NCBI GenBank assembly: GCA_036003885.1
Contig: DASYSA010000109.1
Coordinates: forward strand, 1-6,117
Direction of reading: 5' to 3'
Source of the DNA: DASYSA01 sp036003885
GTDB taxonomy: Bacteria > Acidobacteriota > Blastocatellia > UBA7656
DNA length: 6,117 bases
Shown: positions 1 to 5,960 of the stretch, in pieces
Layout: each line of letters starts with the position of its first letter
How positions within the stretch are numbered: position 1 is the stretch's first letter
Made by a program: the position numbers and the translations under genes
The notes under the pieces: generated by a model
Seen by the model: only the letters and a program-made list of their open reading frames with translations
Databases searched by the model: none
Told to the model about the DNA's origin: nothing

Positions 1-123
1 TGAGAAATAGAGGGTCTCCTCGCTTATGACCGCAGGCCTCGTAGTGGAGTCAATCCAGCGCTGCATCGGATAGAGCACGCCCAAACCGGCGAGCATCATT
101 GCGAGTGGCAATCTTCTTTTCAA
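1..123 (-). CDS. N-terminal fragment of a membrane-anchored protein, possibly TPR family (runs off the window)
   Basis: An open frame of exactly 41 codons runs from a TTG at 123-121 to position 1 with no stop. It begins MKRRLPLAMMLAGLGVLYPM and ends with EETLYFS. The N-terminus has a KRR positive patch followed by a hydrophobic stretch of about 15 residues, which fits an uncleaved signal anchor or the first membrane helix. TTG is preferred because an in-frame TGA lies two codons upstream and a GGTGAGG motif sits 7 nt before it. ATG codons at 99-97 and 96-94 are alternatives, but they would cut away the KRR patch and have a poorer ribosome site. It starts 82 nt after the stop of the upstream TMTC-like gene on the same strand with no visible terminator, so it is probably co-transcribed. 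From memory, the segment around EETLYFS resembles the start of acidobacterial TPR proteins that follow with a leucine-rich LADIYWTRAVQY-like stretch. That part lies outside the window, so the family is a guess. Confidence 0.6.
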   Translation of the reverse strand, partial: MKRRLPLAMMLAGLGVLYPMQRWIDSTTRPAVISEETLYFS

Positions 124-205
124 GTCTCAGCCTCACCGAAAAGTAGAAGCGATGGGAATCAGCTGCCGTCAGGGGTCAGATCAGCAAATCAACACGAGTT
201 TCCAT
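124..205. other. Short intergenic gap without terminator
   Basis: This is 82 bp between the stop of the 629-codon gene and the TTG of the next gene. I see no GC-rich hairpin followed by a T-run in the minus-strand direction. There is only a small self-complementary TCAGCTG-type patch near 157-164 and a single GGGGTCAGATC stretch around 172-182. Transcription is therefore likely to read through into the partial gene. Confidence 0.5.
131..137 (-). promoter_or_regulatory. Probable ribosome binding site for the partial gene at 1-123
   Basis: The minus strand reads GGTGAGG followed by a 7-nt spacer (CTGAGAC) and then TTG. This spacing is what favours the TTG start over the downstream ATG codons. 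Confidence 0.45.
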
Positions 206-2095
206 TCATCTCTTCAAGCCATCCGCACCGGGAGGCAATCCGACGCCAGGGGCCTCGAATGCGCCGGAAGAGTTGAGACGAGCGTTGATCTCGAGAATCT
301 TGTCTCGAGCGGGCGCGTAATTCGGGTTGTTGACCAACTCCAGCCTGAACTCCTCGATAGCAGCTTGCGGGTCTCCCCGCAGATCAAACCAGGCGCCAAG
401 GGCATAGTGGTAGAAGATACTCCGGGGGCCAAGCCGAATCGCCTCTCGCAGCGGCGCCTCAGCTTCCGCAAGACGATTCATGTCCAGCAGTGCTATCCCA
501 AGGAAATAGTGTGACTCGCCGCGAGAGGGCCTGATCTCGATCGCCCGAGTCAAGTATCGCTCGGCATCCTGATACCTTCCAGCCTTGTACAATGCACCGC
601 CCACCTCCTGATTAGAGTCCCAGGAGTCGGGGTCCCCCTCGTACACCTCACCCAATAGCTGAATGCCTTCTTTGTACATACCCCGATCGATGAACGCGCC
701 ACCCAACTTGGTCTTCGCATCCCTGCTGTGCGGCGCAACCAGCAAGCTATTGTGAAAGAGTAAAAGGTTGTTAGCCCAATGAATGTGCTGGGAGGCCAGC
801 GCGATCCCGAGGAAGCAAGTCAGCGCTACAACCGCCCCCGCTTGAACAGCCGGTAGGGCGAAGACAAAGGATTCACCCACGGGAAGACGTCTCACCCCCA
901 GCGCGATGATCAAAACGAAACCTACCGATGGCAGGTACATATATCGGTCATGCACAATATCGCCCCAGCGAAAGACCGCAATATTGAGCAACGGCAATAT
1001 CGGCAGAACCAACCAGACCGCTGCCAAACGTCCCGGTCGCGACCGACTAGCCAGCATCCAGAGCCCACCCGCAAACATCGCCACCGCCAACAACGGCAAG
1101 ACAAAGTTCGAGAAACCAGGTCGAACCACGTACGGTGTATCGTAGAATACCGACAGTTCGAGCGGGAATACGAGGATCTTCACGTAGTCCCACAGAAGAG
1201 AGGGCCAGGTAAACGCAATGGTCGCCAGCGACAGAGGTGTAGGACTTCGTCCAAGGCCGCCGAGCACGGCTACGCGCACAGCAATGTAGAAAACGGCGAT
1301 CGCCCAAAATGGCAGAGACCGGGTCAACGCTCGACCCAGAGTGTCCCAGCGCAACCATGATCCCCGAGGCTCCGAGCCACTCTCCTCCATCTCTGCGCCT
1401 CCCTCGCTCCTACGAAAAATCACTTCGTACGCAAAGATGAGGGCCGGGAGAATGACACCGGTCTCCTTTTCAAACACAGCCAGCGCTGCTAACACGAGCG
1501 ACGCAACCAGCCACGGCTTCCGTCTCGCGGTGTTCGCATCGCGATACCTCAGATAGCACAGGAACGCTCCGATGAGGAACATAGCCATCAACGGCTCGGA
1601 CACGCCGCATACCCACGCCACCCCCTCTATATGTGCGGGGTGCAGACCAAACACTATGGACGCGATGGCCGCCGCCCCCACGTCCCCGGTGAGTCTTCGT
1701 GCGAGATGAAAGACCAATAACGTCACCGTGACATGCGCAAGGATCGTAGTTAAGTGGTATCCAACAGGGTTGAGTCCAAACAATGTGTGGTTGAGCGCCA
1801 TCCACACAAGAAAGATCGGACGGTAATAGTTACTCATTGGGAACTTGAAGAACCACAAATGTTCGGTGAAATAGTGCGGCACAAATGCCCAGGACTGCAC
1901 GGAAGGATTTTGAGTTATCACGTACTCGTCATCGTAAACAAAGTCATACCTCAGCGTGCCCATGTAAGCCACGAAGGTCACAGCAACCACAAGCGCCGGG
2001 ATAATGAACCGTGAGTTCGCTATGAAGATAGATCGAGGGGCTCCGCCGGCTTTCTGTTCCCGCGGCAGGTTGACTGCTGTTGTTTCGTCCGTCAT
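206..2095 (-). CDS. TMTC-like GT-C membrane glycosyltransferase with C-terminal TPR repeats (paralogue 1, 629 aa)
   Basis: This is a polytopic membrane protein whose family (TMTC/protein O-mannosyltransferase-like, GT-C fold) moves a sugar from a polyprenyl-linked donor to an acceptor outside the cytoplasm. The bacterial substrate is unknown. A hydrophilic tail (1-29, with PREQKA) precedes the first helix (about 31-48). YDD follows at 54-56, where GT-C enzymes place their catalytic acidic residues. Further landmarks are YYRPIFL (90-96), GYHLTT (112-117), HPAHIEGVAW (152-161), EKE (209-211) and HDRYMYLPSVGF (382-393). I count roughly 11-13 hydrophobic segments up to about 434. A charged, poorly conserved loop lies at about 228-258. 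Four TPRs follow with strict 34-residue spacing of a boundary proline (P455, P489, P523, P557, P591), ending in LVNNPNYAPA and a Gly/Pro-rich tail. By family topology the TPR domain should be periplasmic. The ATG overlaps the TGA of the upstream paralogue (ATGA, 2092-2095) and has AAGGA 7 nt upstream, so the two are probably translationally coupled. Confidence 0.85.
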   Translation of the reverse strand: MTDETTAVNLPREQKAGGAPRSIFIANSRFIIPALVVAVTFVAYMGTLRYDFVYDDEYVITQNPSVQSWAFVPHYFTEHLWFFKFPMSNYYRPIFLVWMALNHTLFGLNPVGYHLTTILAHVTVTLLVFHLARRLTGDVGAAAIASIVFGLHPAHIEGVAWVCGVSEPLMAMFLIGAFLCYLRYRDANTARRKPWLVASLVLAALAVFEKETGVILPALIFAYEVIFRRSEGGAEMEESGSEPRGSWLRWDTLGRALTRSLPFWAIAVFYIAVRVAVLGGLGRSPTPLSLATIAFTWPSLLWDYVKILVFPLELSVFYDTPYVVRPGFSNFVLPLLAVAMFAGGLWMLASRSRPGRLAAVWLVLPILPLLNIAVFRWGDIVHDRYMYLPSVGFVLIIALGVRRLPVGESFVFALPAVQAGAVVALTCFLGIALASQHIHWANNLLLFHNSLLVAPHSRDAKTKLGGAFIDRGMYKEGIQLLGEVYEGDPDSWDSNQEVGGALYKAGRYQDAERYLTRAIEIRPSRGESHYFLGIALLDMNRLAEAEAPLREAIRLGPRSIFYHYALGAWFDLRGDPQAAIEEFRLELVNNPNYAPARDKILEINARLNSSGAFEAPGVGLPPGADGLKR

Positions 2096-3975
2096 TGAAT
2101 TGTCCTTACCTGATCAGAACGTGCGGCGGGAGCAGAATCATTCGCGCTGCCGAGGCGAGCCTTGATATCGGTAATCTGATCCTGGGCCATAGCGAAGTTG
2201 GGGTTGTTGACGAGTTCAAGCTCGAACTCCCGTAGCGCCTCCCGAAGCTCTCCGCGCATCTTGAACCACGACCCCAATCCGTAATGATAGAACGCAACGT
2301 TGGGACTAATCCTGACCGCTTCTCTGAACGGGGACTCGGCTTCGTCCAGACGATTCATGGTCAACCGTACGACGCCCAGCAGGTAGTGCGCATCAGGCTG
2401 CAGGGGCTTGATCTCGATCGCGCGCATCAGGTACGGCTCGGCTTCCTGCGGCTTTCCAGCAGCATTCAATGCAAAGCCCATGTTGTGGTTCAACTCCGAA
2501 GATCCCGGGTCCTGGTCAAGCAGCTCCTGGAACAACCGGGCGCCGTCCACGTACATACCCCGTACGACAAGCGCTTCTGCCAACATCCCCTTTGCAGTCT
2601 TGCTGTTGGGCGCAATCTCGAGGCTATGATGAAAGAGCGTGAGATTACTGGACCAATGAATATTTTGATTGGCCAGTGCGACACCAGATGCGCAGGCCAG
2701 GATCATAGCCGTCAGTATTTGAACGGCCGGCAACCCGAATAGCACGGAACCACCCACGCGAAGGCGCCGAACGGTCAACGCTACGATCAGCACAAAGCCG
2801 ACCGATGGCAGATACATGTAGCGGTCATGGACCAGCTCGCCCGGGCCAAACACCGTAAGGTTCAGCAGGGGCATTATCGGCAGGATCAACCAAACCAGCG
2901 CCAAGCGCCCGGCCGGTGTTCTCCGGACCAGCCACCAGGTTGCACAACCCGCTGCTGCTATCGCGACCAGCGGCAAATAAAAATTCAGGAGGCCGGGCCG
3001 AACAACATACGGCGTGTCGTAAAACGCCGAGAGTCCAACGGGCCAGGCCAGTATCTTCACATACGCCAGGAGCAGAGAGGGCCACGTAAAGACAAGTGTC
3101 GCAAGCGACAGGGGCGTCTTTGTCCGTCCAATCGCACCAAGTGCAATTACGCGCGCGATGAGGTAGAGAACCGTCACCGCCACAAACGGCAGGCACCTCC
3201 CCAGAGCCTTTCCCAGGTGACGCATTGGCGCCGACCTGGCGTCAGGCCGCGCATTGTCCTCGCCTCTACTCGATCGCCCTTCCCTCCCGGCATTGAAGAT
3301 CAATTCGTACGCAAAGATCATCAGCGGGAGAACGATGCCTGTCTCTTTCTCAAACACCGCAAGCGCGGCCAGGGCGAGGGCCGCCATCAGCCAGCCCCTT
3401 CCCTTCCCGTCATCCAGAGCGCGGTACCTTAGATAGCAGAGAAACGATCCGATCAAGAAGAGCGCAAGCAATGGCTCGGACACGCCGGACACCCACGCCA
3501 CTCCCTCGATGTGTGCCGGATGTAGACCAAACAGCAAAGATGCAATAGCCGCTGTTGCCTGGTCGCCAGTCAGCCTTCGCGTGAGGTGAAAGACCAGTAG
3601 AGTGACTACTACGTGCACAAGCACCGTCGTCAAGTGGTAGCCGATCGGGTTGAGCCCGAACAGCGTGTGGTTGAGCACAAGCCAGACAAGGAAAATTGGA
3701 CGGTAGTAGTTGGTCATACCGGGTTCGAAGAACCACAGATGCTCAGTAAAGTATCGGGGCATGAAACGCCATGAATGCACAGAACCGTTCTCGACGATCA
3801 CGTGCACGTCATCATAAACGAAGTCGTACCTGAGCGTGCCCACGTAACCCAGGAAAGTCACAGCCAATACGATAGCCGGGACGATGAAGCGCGCGTTCGC
3901 CATCAACAGATTGCCCGCAACGGTTGCAGCCTTCTGTTCTTGCGGCGTCTCCGCTGTGCTTCTCTGCTCTACCAT
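2092..3975 (-). CDS. TMTC-like GT-C membrane glycosyltransferase with C-terminal TPR repeats (paralogue 2, 627 aa)
   Basis: This paralogue is collinear with its downstream neighbour: residues 81-130 are 40/50 identical between them and the N-tail shares the P.EQKA motif. Landmarks are a first helix at about 31-48, YDD at 54-56, GYHLTT (112-117), HPAHIEGVAW (152-161), EKE (209-211) and HDRYMYLPSVGF (383-394). The last hydrophobic segment is at about 411-434. Where the other two have QNP shortly after the acidic pair, this protein has ENG (62-64), which may alter the first extracytoplasmic loop. The basic/acidic loop at about 228-257 is unrelated in sequence to those of the siblings. Four TPRs keep a 34-residue register (P456, P490, P524, P558, P592), ending LVNNPNFAMA and a short Ser/Ala-rich tail. 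The ATG is supported by AAAGGAG just upstream. The gene starts 55 nt after the 640-codon gene and ends inside the start codon of the next. Family function is inferred: outer-face glycosyl transfer to an unknown acceptor, with the TPRs possibly binding the acceptor or partners. Confidence 0.85.
   Translation of the reverse strand: MVEQRSTAETPQEQKAATVAGNLLMANARFIVPAIVLAVTFLGYVGTLRYDFVYDDVHVIVENGSVHSWRFMPRYFTEHLWFFEPGMTNYYRPIFLVWLVLNHTLFGLNPIGYHLTTVLVHVVVTLLVFHLTRRLTGDQATAAIASLLFGLHPAHIEGVAWVSGVSEPLLALFLIGSFLCYLRYRALDDGKGRGWLMAALALAALAVFEKETGIVLPLMIFAYELIFNAGREGRSSRGEDNARPDARSAPMRHLGKALGRCLPFVAVTVLYLIARVIALGAIGRTKTPLSLATLVFTWPSLLLAYVKILAWPVGLSAFYDTPYVVRPGLLNFYLPLVAIAAAGCATWWLVRRTPAGRLALVWLILPIMPLLNLTVFGPGELVHDRYMYLPSVGFVLIVALTVRRLRVGGSVLFGLPAVQILTAMILACASGVALANQNIHWSSNLTLFHHSLEIAPNSKTAKGMLAEALVVRGMYVDGARLFQELLDQDPGSSELNHNMGFALNAAGKPQEAEPYLMRAIEIKPLQPDAHYLLGVVRLTMNRLDEAESPFREAVRISPNVAFYHYGLGSWFKMRGELREALREFELELVNNPNFAMAQDQITDIKARLGSANDSAPAARSDQVRTIQ
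2103..2107 (-). promoter_or_regulatory. Ribosome binding site (AAGGA) of paralogue 1
   Basis: AAGGA on the minus strand lies 7 nt from the ATG at 2095. It is inside the last codons of the upstream paralogue. Together with the ATGA overlap it supports this start and coupled translation. Confidence 0.6.
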
Positions 3976-3979
3976 CCAG

Positions 3980-3986
3980 CTCCTTT
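3980..3986 (-). promoter_or_regulatory. Ribosome binding site (AAAGGAG) of paralogue 2
   Basis: A strong Shine-Dalgarno motif AAAGGAG lies in the 55-nt gap between paralogues 3 and 2, with a 4-nt spacer to the ATG at 3975. It is the strongest such motif in the window. The rest of the gap (3987-4030) shows no terminator-like hairpin. Confidence 0.65.
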
Positions 3987-4030
3987 ATTTAGAAGTATCG
4001 ACACCCGAACGTGCGAAGCCGGCCTCCTGT

Positions 4031-5953
4031 TCACTTGCCGATCCGAATCGAACGACCGGTGGGCGTAGAACCGGCCTGGCCGCCTGAATCTGGCTCTCCG
4101 CCATCCTCGAGGCGAGTCCTGATCTCTTTGATCTGATTCTCTACCTCCGTAAAGTTGGGGTTGTTGAGCAGTTCAAGCTCGAACTCGTGGAGAGCAGCGC
4201 GCAACTCTCCCCGTCTCTGGAACCAGCTTCCGAGGGCAAAATGATAGAGTGACGCATCCGGACGCAATCTGATGGCCTCCCGCAAGGGGCTCTCAGCTTC
4301 GTCCAGGTGTTTCATGTCCAGTCGGGTCACGCCCAGCATATAGTAGGTGTCCGGCCTTAAGGGTTTGATCTCGATGGCCCGACTCAAGACTCGCTCGGCC
4401 TCCTCAAACGCTCTGTTCCCATAAAGCACACAACCCAGGTTGTAGTTGGCTTCGTAAAAATCAGGATATCTGTCGACCACTTCCCGAAAGAGTGAGGCGG
4501 CTTCGTCGGGCCGGCCCCGTTCCAGAAGTTCTGTGCCCAGGTTGTTTTTGGCGTATCTGTTGTTCGGTGCAACTTTTACTGCATTGTTGTAAAGCAACAG
4601 ACTACTGGCCCAGTTGATGTGCTGAGACGCCGTCGCAAGGCCAAGAGCACAAGCGACGGCGGCAGTAGTCAGTACCTGAACTGCAGGCAGCCCAAAGAGC
4701 GTGGATTTGCCGATGTGAATCAGGCGGACTCCAAGCGCAACAATTATGGAGAAGCCGACCGACGGGAGGTACAGATAGCGATCATGAGAAATGTCTCCCT
4801 CGGGAAATACGCCAAGACTGAGTAGAGGTATTATCGGCAGGACAAGCCAGACTACGGCGAAGCGCGCCACCGCGGAGCGCCTGCCCAGCCACCAAAGCGC
4901 CAACGCCACCACGCCCACCGCTGCCAAAGGAAGCCAGAAATCCATTGCGGTCGGCCTTGTGATGTACGGCGCGTCGTAGAAGAGCGATAGTCCTACGGGC
5001 CAGATCAAGATCTTTATGTAAGACCACAGAAGCGACGGCCAGGTAAGGAATACTGTCACAATCGACAACGGTGTCAGGCTTCTGCCGATAGCCCCCAGCA
5101 CCACCAGACGCACCGCCAGGTACACTGCTGTCACCACCAGAAACGGAAGAGATCTGGCGGTTGCTTCTCGCAGGCGCGCAGCTACAATCCGCCAACGCTC
5201 AGTCACTGGTTCCCCTGCGCCGCTAATGAGCCCCGGACTTCCCGGCTTCATCAACAGTTCATACGCAAAGACAACCGCCGCAAGTACTACGCCTTGCTCC
5301 TTCGCAAGCACAGTCATCACAGCTAAGACCAGGGCGGCAGTCAGCCAGCGGCCCTTCCCCCTGTCCGCTTCGCGATACTCGATGTAGCAGAGAAACGATC
5401 CCAAAAACAGGATTGCTAACAACGATTCGGTTGCACCGGCTATCCACGCCACGGCTTCTATATGCGCCGGATGCAGGCCAAAGACGAGCGATGCAATTGC
5501 CGCCGTCATCTGGTCCCTGGTGAGCTTTCGTACGAGCAGAAAGACCAGTAGCGTGACTCCGACATGCAGGAGGATCGTGGTCAGGTGATACCCCACCGGG
5601 TTTAATCCAAACAACCAGTGGTTGAATGTAAGCCACATGAGAAAAACAGGTCGGTAATAACTACCCGTCGCATATCTGAAACCCCACAGATGTTCAGTGA
5701 AGAACCGCGGAACGAAGTGCCAGGAATGCACGGTAGGGTTTTGAACTATCACGAAGATGTCATCGTAGACGAACGCGTACCCCAGAGCCCCGAGGTAGGC
5801 CACGAAGGTCACCGCCAACACAAGCGCCGGAACAAGAAATGCGAATTGCGAAATGCGAATTGCGAAATTGCCAGGTTGGATCTTGAGCGCGCGACTGCGG
5901 CCTCCCTGAAGTCCCAACTCCTCATTTCGAATTTCGCATTTCGCATTTCGCAT
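4031..5953 (-). CDS. TMTC-like GT-C membrane glycosyltransferase with TPR repeats and a repeat-derived N-terminus (paralogue 3, 640 aa)
   Basis: This has the same architecture as the two downstream paralogues, offset by about 9 residues. The first helix is at about 39-57 (FLVPALVLAVTF), followed by YDD (63-65), GYHLTT (121-126), HPAHIEAVAW (161-170), KE (218-219) and HDRYLYLPSVGF (390-401). The last membrane segment is at about 419-442. Four TPRs have 34-residue spacing (P463, P497, P531, P565, P599), then a Gly/Ser-rich tail. Residues 90-139 match paralogue 1 at 34/50 positions, so this is the most divergent of the three. It has KEQGVVLAA where the others have KETG.(I/V)LP, and VAWIAGATESLLA, which seems closer to the general family than its siblings. 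Residues 1-40 are odd: they are encoded by an inverted-repeat element (5835-5957), giving MRNAKCEIRN and NFAIRISQFAF in place of the siblings' hydrophilic tail with EQKA. No good ATG/GTG exists between 5953 and the first helix, so the repeat-derived start is probably used. The upstream fragment stops 7 nt before the ATG. Confidence 0.8.
   Translation of the reverse strand: MRNAKCEIRNEELGLQGGRSRALKIQPGNFAIRISQFAFLVPALVLAVTFVAYLGALGYAFVYDDIFVIVQNPTVHSWHFVPRFFTEHLWGFRYATGSYYRPVFLMWLTFNHWLFGLNPVGYHLTTILLHVGVTLLVFLLVRKLTRDQMTAAIASLVFGLHPAHIEAVAWIAGATESLLAILFLGSFLCYIEYREADRGKGRWLTAALVLAVMTVLAKEQGVVLAAVVFAYELLMKPGSPGLISGAGEPVTERWRIVAARLREATARSLPFLVVTAVYLAVRLVVLGAIGRSLTPLSIVTVFLTWPSLLWSYIKILIWPVGLSLFYDAPYITRPTAMDFWLPLAAVGVVALALWWLGRRSAVARFAVVWLVLPIIPLLSLGVFPEGDISHDRYLYLPSVGFSIIVALGVRLIHIGKSTLFGLPAVQVLTTAAVACALGLATASQHINWASSLLLYNNAVKVAPNNRYAKNNLGTELLERGRPDEAASLFREVVDRYPDFYEANYNLGCVLYGNRAFEEAERVLSRAIEIKPLRPDTYYMLGVTRLDMKHLDEAESPLREAIRLRPDASLYHFALGSWFQRRGELRAALHEFELELLNNPNFTEVENQIKEIRTRLEDGGEPDSGGQAGSTPTGRSIRIGK
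5824..5927. repeat. Direct repeat, copy 1 (104 bp, exact)
   Basis: This is identical base for base to 6014-6117 (offset 190 bp). The left boundary is sharp: the three bases before it are CAA here and CCT in the other copy, sharing only the first C. It covers the left arm and spacer of the inverted-repeat element, the first 4 bases of the right arm, and on the left the CCGGCGC that encodes the PA of FLVPA in the 640-codon gene. Confidence 0.95.
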
Positions 5954-5957
5954 TTCT
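5835..5957. repeat. 123-bp inverted-repeat element (34-bp arms, 55-bp spacer) built on ATGCGAA-type heptamers
   Basis: Arms 5835-5868 and 5924-5957 are reverse complements at 31 of 34 positions; the mismatches involve 5846, 5860 and 5862. On the minus strand the right arm contains three consecutive ATGCGAA heptamers, and the left arm alternates GCGAATT and GCGAAAT units. The spacer (5869-5923) is GC-rich, with a small inner GTTGG/CCAAC match (5875-5879 with 5914-5918). The element is open in two minus-strand frames and at least one plus-strand frame, so it can sit inside genes without creating stops. It encodes the start codon and residues 1-40 of the 640-codon gene. It has no transposase, so it would be a miniature or REP-like non-autonomous repeat. 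I know no formal name for it. Confidence 0.85.
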
Positions 5958-5960
5958 CTT

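Noticed and set aside
171..182. AGGGGTCAGATC stretch resembling one arm of GGGGTCAGACCCC-type repeats near REP-associated transposases
   Set aside because: Only one arm is present, there is no matching inverted partner and no transposase in the window.
152..514. 120-codon plus-strand open frame over the 3' end of paralogue 1
   Set aside because: It overlaps the TPR-coding end of the 629-codon gene on the other strand and shows no recognisable domain or ribosome site.
950..1360. 136-codon plus-strand open frame opposite paralogue 1
   Set aside because: It is an antisense shadow with a highly biased, hydrophilic composition. A similar shadow occurs at the equivalent place in paralogue 2, which follows from the conserved sense sequence.
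2827..3432. 201-codon plus-strand open frame opposite paralogue 2
   Set aside because: It lies wholly antisense to a well-supported membrane protein, has an Arg/Gln/Pro-rich composition typical of a GC-rich shadow frame, and has no supporting start context.
3976..4030. Possible internal promoter in the 55-nt gap between paralogues 3 and 2
   Set aside because: There is no convincing -35/-10 pair. The only clear signal is the ribosome binding site.
5835..5957. CRISPR-like array from short periodic repeats
   Set aside because: The period is only 7 bp, there are no unique spacers between repeats, and no cas gene is present.
5835..5957. Rho-independent terminator
   Set aside because: The stem is long, imperfect and AT-rich with a 55-nt loop, has no trailing U-run, and contains the start codon of a gene.
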